A stretch of 64,000 bases of DNA from Leptasterias polaris (Eukaryota > Echinodermata > Asteroidea > Forcipulatida > Asteriidae): contig JAZGTN010000051.1 of NCBI GenBank assembly GCA_037783415.1, positions 372,001 to 436,000 on the forward strand, written 5' to 3'. This document shows positions 12,101 to 22,699 of the stretch, one piece after another. The translations under genes and the position numbers were made by a program. Every line of letters begins with the position of its first letter. Within the stretch, counting starts at the first letter, position 1. Below the pieces are notes generated by a model. That model was not told where the DNA came from. It saw only the letters and a list, made by a program, of their open reading frames with translations, and searched no databases.

Positions 12101-14758
12101 GTTTACCACTCTTATTGACTAACTTCAGACTGTTTAATCCAACGACGTGACGCTCTCCGACAATCCGCGTAGTGAGCCACTGGAGCTCGGTTAAGTTGTG
12201 AGTGCACGCGACCTTGGAGGACGAATGAACCAACTCGCGTTCCGCCGACCCCCCCCCCCCCCCCCTCCCCCGATATGAACTGCTTTTACAAAATCACGCA
12301 TCACTGATTATCAGAAGCTTGAATACCAACCAAAACACTGCCCTACAAAGCATCAGACATTTATTCAATCTCCTTTCAAACTTTTGACCTAGATCTACGT
12401 CCAAATGTCAGTAACAACCACGGAATCCCCCCGATCCACAACAAGCCACGCCTTAATGCATATACCATGGCCATTATGCAGTAAGGCCTATCACCTGGTT
12501 TGTTAAGTTTTTCATTTTCTTCCACTGCCAAGATCGAACGTGTACCGAGACCAAGTTCAATTTTAGATTAAGGCCCAAGTGCATGCTACAAACTTGGGGT
12601 GCATTTCATTCATAAAAGGATACGTTTTAATGCCAAACCCTCAGGTTTGATTTACTATGACGGATCCGCCGGATCTGTAAAAGTTAGCAATCGATTGTTG
12701 TTTTCACACCCCATCCACCACTAGTACAGTAGTAGTAGTCCAACTTATTTACCGCATGACAAATGCACCAACAAACACGAACCAAATGAACTCATGTATT
12801 GGAACATTGATATAGATAGGCAGGAAATAGTTTGTTAAGCTAAGGTACCAATACGGAACAAACTGAAAATGTACCAGAACTTGTCTGGTACTAAACATAC
12901 CACATGGCTTTTCCAGTTTTCACTTTTTAGAAAGGAAAGATGAGTAGACACCGGGGAGTGGGGTTTACCCGCCGCCCCCCCCCCCCCCCCCCCCCACCCC
13001 CCACCACCCACACACAAAGAACATGTATTTAATGCCGGTTGCCGATCGTCTATTATCTATGGTGGCCCTGAAGGGACAATGACATTATTATTAACGTCAA
13101 TATCAATTAAAGTCGTAACAGTTGTCATAAATATTGGCGTCAGTATTCACGACTTGGGGAACAAGTCATTAATTTTGTCATCGTCAAGTTTAAAACGACT
13201 TGTCGTCGGAAATATTGGCGTCAACACTGCAGAATACAAGTTGACAATACTTTTCATGATAAAATTTCCCGCAAAAAACAAGACACTGTCTCTCGTTGTT
13301 GATTTGATACAGATTTTCAAAGATAAACAAATCTTGTTTAACATATTTTATGTTTAAATCAATGACGTCGTCATGATATCACCCATTGTTGTAAACCTTT
13401 AGTGCACACACTTTTCGGGAAAGCCATTTATCTTGATTTAGGTTTGCACTTCAGTTTGCAAAAGATTCAAGTTTCGTCATAAATGAGAAAGAATACATTT
13501 CTAGCCTCCCACAGACAACCGCAAATCGATGCTAATATACAGGACTCGGGAACTAGTGTCGAGTATCAGTAATATACACGCATTGGTGTAATGGGTAAAA
13601 CACAGCTGTCTATTTCTATTTTATTCCCGATACAAATGTTTACCCTCCTTCTGTCCGTCAAACTTACGTAGGAAAATTATTGCTTCAACTGGTTCAAACT
13701 TTGAATCCAAACTCGGACGAAATTCAGTCGTTACCTTTTGACCGTCCCAGTAATGCACATTATTTTTTTTGTCGCACTTCACATGTCCTCCCTTTTGAGG
13801 AGGTGCGGGGGGGGGGGGGCAAGCACTAACGAACACGTGATGCTTACATTATAACGTAGATTTACAACCTCCCTGGCGGGTTCATCAGCAACATACGTCA
13901 CTTTATTGTTCTATTCGTCGCCTACATACTCTAAAATACCCATACAATCTCTGCTTCAGGTTTGACTTCACATAAAAATACAAAAAATGTAATCTATGGG
14001 CAAGGGGTTGAAGGGGAATTTTCCGACGCGCCGGTGTCATAGGGAAATCTGTCCCATAGTGATTATGTCCCCCATATGGGAAATTAACGTAGGCTGAAGG
14101 AGGATGATTCAAAAGAGGGCGCTATCAAAAAAGTTTGTGCACAGTTAGACCATAGAGAAAGGACTGGTCCCTTGTCTTTATCCGCAATGATAAAGACATG
14201 CACTGGTTTTACAGGCCCAATGATTTCATTGGATACAATTATTTCATTGGATAAACAATGGAAATCAACGGAAATCAATGGAAATCAACATTATTTCGGT
14301 CTTTCTGTCCCTCCAGGGCCACCATATAGGCCTAGGGTGTGGTCCGGGAAAAGGGTTCACCTTGGTACCCCTGCCGCCATGAAGCTGAGCATAGTTGAGG
14401 TACACCGGGTTAGTTACGTTACATGTGGCCACATGCAGCGATGTAAAAACATTATTGCAAAAGGATTATTGAACAGCTTTGAAAGTTTGTACTGAACGAT
14501 ACGTCCCTACATTGTTTTTAATAACATTTTTATTGTCCCACAAAAGGCTTGTGATTGATCATAGCCCTTCTGTTCAATTATGTGACTCGTTTGGGAAGCT
14601 ACCCGAAAAGCACACTATCCGATACCAGATTTTTGTTTTCAATATTAGGATAGGAGGCTGAACATAAGGTTGGTTTGAAATACAAACTAAACAAATAAAA
14701 GAGACACCCTATTGTATAATAAATGTGACTCAAGAATAATTTTACTGAACAACTTCAC
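12101..14758. other. spacer between the two alternative first exons
   Basis: 2.7 kb. Two poly(C) tracts (about 12249-12267 and 12974-12997), a poly(G) tract (about 13809-13819) and an interspersed repeat copy at 14020-14140. A second copy of the YLELRF exon or of later transporter exons was looked for on the minus strand and not found, which favours a shared downstream gene body for both first exons. Confidence 0.6.
14020..14140. repeat. interspersed repeat, copy 2
   Basis: Contains GCCGGTGTCATAGGGAAATC, CCCATATGGGAAATTAACGT and AAAAGAGGGCGCTATCA in the same order and orientation as 5340-5455. The two copies differ by substitutions and small gaps, so this is an old dispersed family rather than a recent duplication. 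Confidence 0.65.
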
Positions 14759-15103
14759 CTCAAAAGCACTGGTGACCCGAAGACGGTAGAATATAGGGAG
14801 GAAGCATCGAGATGTCCAGAGACCAGTGAGAATGTAGCTTGGTCCATACAGCCAATACATGCAGCCGTGTACGTAGTTCTCAGCCGGAGTCCCCAAGAAG
14901 GTAATTGCAGATATGAAGCTAGCCACCAAGGAAATCGCCACAGGAATTGGATTCATGTTACGATTTGCCATGAGGAATTCATTTGTTGTTTTCTGCTTGC
15001 CGCCAGTGAAAGCATGGTACACGCCAATACCGCACGCCACGGCGAGGGTACAGGCACAGACTACGTAGTCCGCTGGCTGGAACTCTGTATTAACTCGGGA
15101 CAT
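14759..15103 (-). CDS. SLC5A8-like: SLC5A8-like transporter, first coding exon, distal copy
   Basis: This exon encodes 115 residues from MSRVNTEFQPADYVVCACTL to VTSAFE, followed by GTGAAG as donor. It aligns end to end with the proximal first exon (GGKQKTTNEFLMANRNMNPI, SLVASFISAITFLGTPAENY shared), differing mainly in the first 20 residues and in helices 1 and 3. The Met at 15101-15103 is chosen because it aligns with the other copy and lies 53 bp downstream of a good acceptor (TTATTTCACAG, exon start 15156). The frame is open further upstream to 15337, but that part is probably intron. It ends in the same phase as the proximal copy, so either can splice to exon 7973-8038. It could be an alternative first exon or the remnant of a tandem gene. 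Confidence 0.88.
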
Positions 15104-15156
15104 TTTGATCTGCGATGCCCTGGGACTAGCGGCCTTCTTGAAGATATCGAAGCTAC
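15104..15156 (-). other. 5' UTR portion of the distal first exon
   Basis: A pyrimidine-rich tract followed by TTATTTCACAG ends just upstream on the minus strand, suggesting a 3' splice site and at least one further non-coding exon upstream. The segment is short and has no in-frame stop before the Met, so an N-terminal extension cannot be excluded. Confidence 0.5.
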
Positions 15157-16385
15157 CTGTGAAATAATTGAGACCAATACAAATGAACAGTTGTCGGCCA
15201 AAAAGATTTTGTAAAAAATAATTTCTGCTATAATCCGGTTTTCTCGAATTATGTTCTATTTCATCGATAAAACAAAAAACAAGAGCCCACGGAGGCCAGA
15301 TATATAGTGCCATACGTGAATATTTGTTTTGGACCATTTATCTGGCGATTATCTGGCTGGCAGCCGCCACACAATTATACATACATTAATACAAACTTTG
15401 AGTTGGTGCAACACACATTTTTGTGCCGTAATATAACTAAGTGGCGGCCGCCAAAGAAAAGGGGAGAAACATGTTCACGCCCTAGTCAAAAAATAGTTCA
15501 CCTCTTATCCCCTGGCACTATCCAGCAGTTCGGTACTATCCGGTACTATCCGGCACTATCCGGCACTATCCGTACAAGCCTGACTCTGAGCGTGGGCGAA
15601 ATCAGTAGAGCTACATGTGTATAAGTTGCTCACGACGTGTGTGGATCCTTCAGTCCTTAACTCTTACAGTGACAACAGGTCAAAGCACACTGCGTTAAAT
15701 CGTGTTCACAATGAAAGGAATTGCACAAAACAACGTGCAGTCTACAGCCGTTGTCAACTTTGACCTTTTATTATCGTGGAGCGTGGGAATACGAGGGAAA
15801 TACAAAGAGAGTACCTGCAAAAATTGGTGACGGTAAGGACTCAAGTCACCGAGTTATTTGCGTCCCGGATTTGGACAATCCTGACATGGACTCGAAGACT
15901 TGACCTAAGGCCTACACGAGTCCGGGCGATATGAAAGTAAAAGTACATGTAGTAATGTAATCTGTTTATTTTTTTATGAAGCATTCTTCAGTTTCCTTAT
16001 TGAGATGCTCTTTTAGGCTGCAGCTCTCAGGACCCATTTCCTCGATGTTCATCCAGTGCTGAAAAAGACACATCGCTGCAAATGTGACCCTATTATAGTT
16101 GGATTTGAGTCAGAATAATTTTGGAAAGAAGACTCGGCTTGTTGCACTCTGTATAAAAAAAATGACGAGATTTTTTTTTTCACAAGTAAGTGGATACTGC
16201 ATGCCCCAACATAATATCACAGAGCATTTAAGGCTTTACTTTAATCCAATATGCCAATGCATGCAGTACATGTAATTGCACATTCACTACGTGTAATAAA
16301 GGTGATCATGTACCACTACACAAACAGCAGGAATTGTACGTTCATGAACTGCATATCGAACTTAATGCAGCATATTCATTCAATT
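15157..16385. other. intergenic stretch with a small decanucleotide repeat
   Basis: At about 15532-15571 the ten-base unit GG[TC]ACTATCC is repeated four times. The remainder shows no gene. Promoter and upstream exon(s) of the transporter probably lie here, but no motif decides their position. Confidence 0.5.
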
Positions 16386-17447
16386 CAATTCAATAATGGG
16401 TTTATTCAAACATGACTGGCAGTTAAAAACTGAATTGCACATGTGTACAGATCATAAAAACTACAAAATTACATTTAAACAGGATCGAAGGAAAATAACC
16501 AAAAAAAAACATCAGACATTAAAATTACAAGAGCATAAGAGACAATTTAAAATGTTGTTGACAATTATTCTACAACAATTAATTACGAAGCATTTAAAAT
16601 GTTGACAATTTGTGGGAGGGCACTGTTGGCAAATCGCTTAGTGCGACACTTGAACTGTTCGTACTTCTGAGTAGTGATCTTAAGTTAAAAAGGATTTCTA
16701 CGAGGTGGTACCAGTTACAAATATTATGAGATTCTATAGATTGAGCACAAACACTGCAAATATTCTGGCGTCTTTCCTGGAGTGTTTCAAGGTTGCATGT
16801 GTTCAAAGCCTGAGCATAACTGTTGTAGTCTTTGCCGAGTAAGTTTACAAACCTTTCTTTGGATGCTCTCACCTATACGCTTGGTCTTGGCTGAGGTTAC
16901 CATTAAACACAGGGACACAATAATCCAATACCGGTCTAATGCAACCTTTGTAAATAACTAAGAGATCACTGACAGGAAGGTTATATGAACGTAGGCAACG
17001 GAGCATGTAGGGCCTACAACTTTCTGTTGCTTTTTCTAATGACTTCAGTAACCTGTTTTTCCCACTTCAAATCGTTTTGAATTATTACGCCTAACACTTT
17101 AACAAATTGCACATTTTGAAGTTCAGTATCATCTAAAAACAAAGGAGCAAAGTGATCAATATTTTTAGCAAATGAAACTGTCATAGGCTACTAGTACAGC
17201 ACTTGTTAGCATTTAATTTCATGTTATTCATAGAAGTCCAGTTCTGTAGGTTAGCTAAGGATTGTTGGATGGTGGTTGTATGCATTTCCGGCTTTCAACA
17301 AAGGTCATCAACATATTTGTAATATGGAGTAAAATCATCTTTACATGCTGTATTAATCATGACAAGGAACAAAATAGGAGCAAGTTTGGTACCTTGGGGG
17401 ACCCCACTTTGGATTGTTTGCCACGCAGAAAAATTACCATCATACCA
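16386..17447 (-). mobile_element. 3' half of a CR1/L2-like retrotransposon (broken RT)
   Basis: Read on the minus strand, the segment starts with WYDGNFSAWQTIQSGVPQGT, then KLAPILFLVMIN and the catalytic YVDD box, followed by a stop. It continues in shifted frames with MKLNANKC, VKVLGVIIQNDLKWEKQV and near the end RFVNLLGKDYN and LQERRQNIC. This is the order expected for RT palm motifs, the thumb and the tail of a CR1/L2/Rex-type ORF2. At least four stops or frameshifts make it non-functional. The 3' end is marked by a short (AATTC/ATTCA)n repeat at about 16378-16393, as is typical of this clade. The N-terminal half of the RT is missing. Confidence 0.8.
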
Positions 17448-17760
17448 GGGGCGGATCCAGGATTTTCCAAACAGGGGGGCGTGAAAACTTACCAAGCAGC
17501 AAATGGTGAATGCAATTTGTGGCTCCTACGAGCGCGTAACGCGAAGCCCTTACGGCATGGGCCGGTTCCGGGGCCCGCTTAAATGCTCCGAAACAGTTAG
17601 GATTCTAGATGCTCTGTGGTGCGATCTCATGCAATATAGATCATTATTAAAACAATATTTTCGAGTTGGGAGTCATTGATTTGAATCAGCCATCCTGAGT
17701 TATAAAAATCAAAATGCAGGCTACAATTAATACTTATTCAGGGGGGGGGGGGGGGGAACT
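17448..17760. mobile_element. insertion interrupting the CR1/L2-like element
   Basis: The sequence begins with GGGGCGGATCCAGGATTTTC and ends in a poly(G) tract at about 17741-17756. It separates RT motif DGNFSAWQ from the endonuclease ORF. The GGGCGGATCCAGG start is a common end of small DNA transposons in invertebrate genomes, but neither inverted repeats nor a target duplication could be fixed here. Confidence 0.45.
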
Positions 17761-17891
17761 GTTGAGTGAGACAAACGATAGTGCAATTTTTAATATAATT
17801 AAAACCTCTTTGTCTATAAGTTTTCACATACTTGAGGATTAGAATGTGACACAAAATATGTTACTATATACTGATAAGAACAAGTTGTTCA

Positions 17892-19115
17892 TTATTCATT
17901 AATCTTGTTTGCAATGATTTGACTAAAGTCATTAGAGTCATTAGAGTCTATGCCTGGGACTTCAATGGGTGGCTGATCTCGTCGGTTCTGATTGGTAAGT
18001 ACCTTTATCTGTTTATGCCAACCAGCAGGATTATCAGTCTTCAGATGACGAACTTTGTTATTGAAGTAGTTTCTCTTCGCCATAGAAATAGTTTGTGTAA
18101 CTCTGTTCCTAAGATGGCGCCACAGGGCTAAATTTCCCTGATTCCACGCTTCCTGTCTTTGGCGGATAACAGCTTTTATCTCCCCCGAAATCCACGGTTT
18201 GTCAGACTCGTGAAAGTGAATAACACGAGTAGAGTGGAGATCTAGGTGTTCTTGAATTTTCTTACACAGGAGGTCACACTTTTTTGATGGGTCCTCTACT
18301 TGGAAATTCTCCTCCCAGGTGTGACTGGTAATCCACGAGCCAAATGCCCTCCGTCCGCTTTCAGTCATGGGACGGACAATCTTTTTCTTTGTGGTAATGG
18401 CTTGCTCGTCGGGTATCCACAGAACGCAGCTGTGGTCGCTCCTACCAATCGGACTCAAAATTCGAATCCTTGAGTAAAGATGGGCACAATTGGTGATGAT
18501 TTTGTCCAAAACATTTTGGCCTCTGGTGGGTAGGGATACAACCTGTGCAAAGCGGTCATCGTTGAGGATTGCCGAGATGTCTAAGTCGTTCAAGTCCCCC
18601 ATGATGGAAATGCCGGTTCCGGGATACTGGATCAGAAGCCCGTCAATGGTTGAGAGTAGATGGTTGATGTAGTCTTGAGCATTGGGGTTTCTGGGTGGAA
18701 AGTAGACTACGCAAGCAATGAAAGATGACATTTGGCGTGGTAGTCTGGACGGTCTCATAAAAATCCACTGAGCTTCAATGTTATCAGGTACTTGCAATGG
18801 CAGTTTCCTGGCCTTCTTTTCATGCTTGGCGTAAAAGGCTACTCCACCTCCTAGGCGTTCATTCCTCGATTTAAAAAATGAAGTGAACCCAGCCATTGCA
18901 AATTGTTCCGGTGGTGTATCAGAGTGCAGCCAAGTTTCAGTTATAGCTATACAATCGGCATTGTTTGCATTGGCCACAATAGTTATTTCATCAAACTTAT
19001 TGGTGATAGATCTAGAGTTGAGCAGAAGCACTTGGGGTAGGTTGTACTTGTAATGCTTTCTGTGGCGAGTGCTGGTGAAATTGTAACCATCGTCAGGTAT
19101 CTTGTCTGCGGCCTA
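17892..19115 (-). CDS. APE-type endonuclease part of a CR1/L2-like ORF2
   Basis: An uninterrupted frame of 379 residues from the first Met (19031), open further to about 19115. It shows the APE endonuclease motifs in order: LLLNSRSITNKFDEI, ITETWLHS with the catalytic Glu, GGGVAFY, GDLNDLD (the GDFN equivalent), TRGQNVLDKI and GRSDHS (the SDH motif). All key residues are present. The C-terminal third (from about residue 240) is the linker that precedes RT in these elements and stops at 17892, where the reverse transcriptase is missing. So the endonuclease reads intact while the rest of the element is broken. It belongs with 16386-17447. Confidence 0.85.
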
Positions 19116-20018
19116 ATAAAGGTCACCTTGTTACAATGACGATTCCCGTCTTGACCGTCTTGCGCCTGCGCAAAACATACATGTCAAAACGTTCTATGTA
19201 GCGTGCATGTAAGACGGTTCACCATGACGATTAACCATGCCATTTTGGCTCCTAACTTCCCGAAAAACGGTTTTTGTTCAACGTCAAAAGTGCATTACGG
19301 TACACAAACAACACATAACCTGTTCACTTTCTTTTCAACCACCTCATTCAGTTATTTGGCAGAAAAACAAACGGTTAACCATCAACACCAAAATAGAAAA
19401 GAAATTAATGAATCTCCTTCTTTAATCTACTACGGTGAATCGTCGGCTTCACCACCCCAAGTTCGAGTCCAAGCCTGGACTAAATGCAATTTTTTTTCTC
19501 TCTTTTTGTATCGCCTTATTCTGTATACAATGCATGCTCATTGTTTGTGCCCAATCTTGAAGTTTTTTCAAGTCATCTTTTCTATTTTTTATTATTTATT
19601 TTGTGTACATGCTCACAAATTTCAGACAATCCTGGGCATAATGTTGTGGCCCCAAACAAAAACACCCTTGCTGTTTTGTATGTTTGTTTAACGCCCTACT
19701 CTGCAAGCAACGAACATTAACTGTCTGTGCATATTAATAGTATTTTTTAAGCCTTCTTTTGTAATTATTATTTTTTTTTTTCACGCTGAAAAATTTCAGA
19801 CAATCCCGGCCATATCTCGTTGGCCCCCGCACCACGGCCCCCGTGCCCCCTTTCAATGTTGGCTCTCATTGCGCGGTCTGCGCTCTCGTGGCTCTCATTG
19901 CGCGGTCTGCGCTCTCATTAACATTGAACGGGGGGACGGGGAGGGAATGTTTATTGCACGGGGGAAGTGTTTATTGTCACGTTGCAAATGGGTGGCCCAA
20001 GCATTTTGGCCGGGATTG
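19116..20018. other. gene-free stretch with a palindromic GC-rich unit
   Basis: From about 19795 to 20020 the ends are inverted relative to each other (ACAATCCCGGCCAT against TTGGCCGGGATTGT), with CAATGTT/AACATTG inside them, and the centre holds two copies of GGCTCTCATTGCGCGGTCTG. This looks like a small MITE or foldback of about 230 bp. A related motif (AATTTCAGACAATCCTGGGC) occurs at about 19618. 19116-19790 shows nothing recognisable. Confidence 0.5.
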
Positions 20019-20704
20019 TAGGTAAATTTTAATGATTTTGGGTTGAACAAGGAAAAATTGACTAGAGCGGGATTTGAACCAACGACCTCCGGATTGACGT
20101 GCCGGCGCTCTACCAACTGAGCTATCTAGCCCTATGTTGGCGGTCTCCCTATTATTGTCAATATCCTTGTTCGGTGGGTGCCAGTCAGAAGCCATTCAAC
20201 CGTAAACTGCCGTGTAGCCAAGGATCACACACCCGAGTTTAAGATACAACCTGGGAAACGGCAGCCAGGGGATCACCATAAGGGGATGCGACTTTTTTTA
20301 TATATCTGATATCAAATAACAAACCACAAGGGAAACTGACTAGGTAAATTTTAATGATTTTGGGTTGAACAAGGAAAAATTTACTAGAGCGGGATTTGAA
20401 CCAACGACCTCCGGATTGACGTGCCGGCGCTCTACCAACTGAGCTATCTAGCCCTATGTTGGCGGTCTCCCTATATATATTGTCAATATCCTTGTTCGGT
20501 GGGTGCCAGTCAGAAGCCATTCAACCGTAAACTGCCGTGTAGCCAAGGATCACACACCCGAGTTTAAGATACAACCTGGGAAACGGCAGCCAGGGGATCA
20601 CCATAAGGGGATGCGATTTTTTTTATATATCAGATATCAAATAACAAACCACAAGGGAAACTGACTAGGTAAATTTTAATGATTTTGGGTTGAACAAGGA
20701 AAAA
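20019..20704 (-). repeat. tandem array of a 322-325 bp tRNA-like repeat, 2.1 copies
   Basis: Unit 1 is 20019-20340, unit 2 is 20341-20665, and a partial unit 3 (20666-20704) repeats the first 39 bases. The copies are nearly identical; the main difference is an extra ATAT in unit 2 near 20473. Each full unit contains on the minus strand a tRNA-like block: GATAGCTCAGTTGGTAGAGC (A-box and D arm) followed by GGTTCAAATCCCGC (B-box). The acceptor and T stems pair poorly, so these are RNA polymerase III promoter-bearing repeat units rather than working tRNA genes. The unusual point is head-to-tail tandem arrangement of a dispersed tRNA-headed repeat. Confidence 0.85.
20062..20133 (-). other. tRNA-like domain of repeat unit 1
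   Basis: A-box and B-box are intact and the D arm (GCTC/GAGC) pairs. The possible anticodon loop ACGTCAA would give GTC (Asp), but base 33 is C instead of T and the acceptor stem does not close. A second identical domain lies at 20384-20455. Confidence 0.6.
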
Positions 20705-20734
20705 TATTTATATATGTAATATGTATATTTATAT

Positions 20735-20815
20735 ATATAAAATAATAGTAGGGTAGATGGCCTCTGCTTTCGATCCAAACTGGACCTTCGTCAGAGGCAT
20801 TAACAAGTACAAACA
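20735..20815 (-). other. conserved hairpin, possible end of a Penelope-like or related element
   Basis: On the minus strand GCCTCTG-ACGA-AGGTCC-AGTTT-GGATC-GAAAG-CAGAGGC forms a two-storey hairpin (7-bp outer stem, 5-bp inner stem). Phrases like GACGAAGGTCCAGTTTGGAT are common at the ends of retroelements in marine invertebrates. An AT microsatellite (TATATA) flanks it at 20705-20745. The attribution to an element class is weak. Confidence 0.35.
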
Positions 20816-21039
20816 AAAACATATCCATTTATAGCAAAAAGAGGAGCAAAGGATTAGGGGAAGGTATCCAGAAAAAAGCGGGAAGATTATAGCCAATCAA
20901 AGTTATTAATTTACAGACAATGGGTTGGCTAAGAACCAATCAGAGTAAAGTAGTGAGGACAAAGGATGGTCAGTGTGAAAAGGGTGGATTACTGGACCAT
21001 AAAGGTGGTAACTGCATTCTGGGTATAATAATAATATAA

Positions 21040-21352
21040 TACCGGTAATAATAATAGTGGCTTCTTATATAGCGCTCAGGTCCGTCACTCAGTGACGCTC
21101 ATGGCGCTTCAACATTAGTACCCCTGGTCACTGGGCCATTTTTGTGTCATTCCTTTAACCATCTCAGCTCCCTGGGGAGTATACAGCCTGTGCTGCCAAA
21201 TATGTAGCGCATCAAGCTAAATCAATCACAAGAACCATCTCTGCCCTCACAGGTACCCATTTACTCCTGGGTGATGAGAAGCAATTATAGTTAAGTGTCT
21301 TGCTCAAGGACACAAGTGTCACGACCGGGACTCGAACCCACACTCTGCGGGA
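21040..21352 (-). mobile_element. tRNA-derived SINE, 5'-truncated copy
   Basis: On the minus strand it runs from a partial tRNA head (GGGTTCGAGTCCCGGTCGTG, B-box) through GTGTCCTTGAGCAAGACACT, CTCCCCAGGGAGCTGAGATG and GCGCTATATAAGAAGCC to an (ATT)n tail at 21040-21060. Other copies are at 40239, 41261 and the split copy 42307/43816. The A-box half of the head is missing, ending near 21352. Confidence 0.85.
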
Positions 21353-21690
21353 AGCATGAAAGGGTAGGATTAAGGGCAAGTTGCATCAAGATAATGCAAC
21401 TCACAATAGGGGGCAAGAAAAAAATAACTAATGAAGAGAGTTGACATCTATGTAGGCCTTCATTTAAAAATGTCAAAATTAGCACGTTACCGAAAAAATG
21501 GCAAAAGTTACTTTTAATTAGTTTGTTTTCCTTCAAATCATGTATGTTGAGAAAAGACCCTACTATAAACATAAATGAAAAATAAAAACTTTAAAACATT
21601 AATTTTTGGCATTTTTCCAACTGGTAACGGAATTACGAAACGGTAACGGAATTACGGTAACGGAATTACGCATGCACAAAAGTATGCACA

Positions 21691-22299
21691 TTTCCTCCAG
21701 ATTATGTGCCATTCGATGTCGAGTTTGTAAATAATGACACAAACTTTAGATTCAAAGATGGCAGTATTGATGATGCTACACTCTTGCTGGATGGTCTGCA
21801 TTTATCTGATGCAGGTGCCAAACGTCTTCTACGTAATCTTGGTCTATGTGATTAGGCTACATACAACCCTCGGAAGGGACCAATGAAGTGGCCAAATCAA
21901 CCAGATAGTAAAACTACCAGACATGATGCCTTACCAACACCTGGGCGCTTCCATCCTCCAAGTGCTTCAAATGGCTTCAACCCCAGATTAAAGAGCCACC
22001 AGGATCAAAGTCAAGTTCGACAACCTACATCCATGTCACACAGGGGAGCAACAAATAGATTTATCCCTCGTAATAAGCCACATCACCGGACTCCATCTGG
22101 AAAAGCCCCTCATGATCGGGTCCCTCATCATACTAGACCAAAGTACTTCGCTACTCAACAAAGCCAGCCAATATGTCATTACTGTGGTGAAACCGGACAT
22201 ACCAAAAACTACTGCCGGCGTGGGCACTCTGTCGAATGCTGGTCCTGCTGCTGCTCCCTTGGACACAAGGCAAAGCATTGCCCCCTCATCTCCACCTAG
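21691..22299 (+). pseudogene. non-LTR ORF1 fragment: esterase-like end, in-frame TAG, then zinc knuckles
   Basis: Reading from 21691 the frame encodes DATLLLDGLHLSDAGAKRLL, which carries the DxxH and following hydrophobic pattern of SGNH/GDSL esterase C-termini found in CR1/L2 ORF1 proteins. A TAG stop at 21853-21855 follows LGLCD, after which the same frame continues open for 148 codons: a basic, proline- and glutamine-rich region and then CHYCGETGHTKNYC, a canonical CCHC knuckle, plus a second Cys/His cluster (CWSC...GHKAKHC). The fragment is 5' truncated. Either the TAG is a decay mutation or the two parts were once separate ORFs; the shared frame favours a single protein. Confidence 0.65.
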
Positions 22300-22548
22300 T
22301 ATGTTGGCAATGAGGACAGCGCCGTGCTAAATGAGGCACCCCCGTTGACATTTCTAACGTAATTGATTTCAACATGTATGAGGTCCTTGATGTTACCAAC
22401 ACCTCTGGTGATATTGTTGACAAGTCTAATGATTTATTAGGTATTGGTAAAGTTAAAGATGATGTCAGTAGTGATAAGCTAGACAATCATATTGAACCTC
22501 AATGCAAGCATGATGCTTTGGGTGATTGCTTTATCTGTAAAGGTACTT

Positions 22549-22676
22549 ACACACACTCCTCCACCCCGCCGACCATCCATTCTATCATGTCTCAGAATCG
22601 TGTGACCATCAATCTGAATTTCAACATTATTGATTTTATCACACAGCCAGGTGATATGCATAAAACATCAATATCA
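22549..22676. repeat. left arm of a 128-bp inverted duplication
   Basis: Reverse complement of 22779-22907 with about two mismatches over the whole length; both arms share the phrase CACCTGGCTGTGTGATAAAA. The true coding orientation is that of the right arm (endonuclease domain), so this arm is a reversed copy inserted just upstream. The frame at 22374-22694 runs through this reversed copy and is not a real protein. Confidence 0.9.
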
Positions 22677-22699
22677 TGTGTGCGAAAAAGTTGACTAAG

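Noticed and set aside
14687..15337. 216-codon reading of the distal first exon with an 80-residue N-terminal extension
   Set aside because: A good 3' splice acceptor lies 53 bp before the aligned Met and the extension has no family resemblance.
20062..20455. Two tRNA-Asp-like genes
   Set aside because: A-box and B-box are good but acceptor and T stems do not pair and position 33 is C; they belong to a tandem SINE-like repeat.
20740..20812. Hammerhead ribozyme
   Set aside because: CTGACGA and GAAA are present around a stem, but there is an extra base before stem II and no UH cleavage site before the closing stem.
22374..22694. 106-codon ORF as a separate retroelement protein
   Set aside because: Its second half is the reversed copy of the endonuclease segment.
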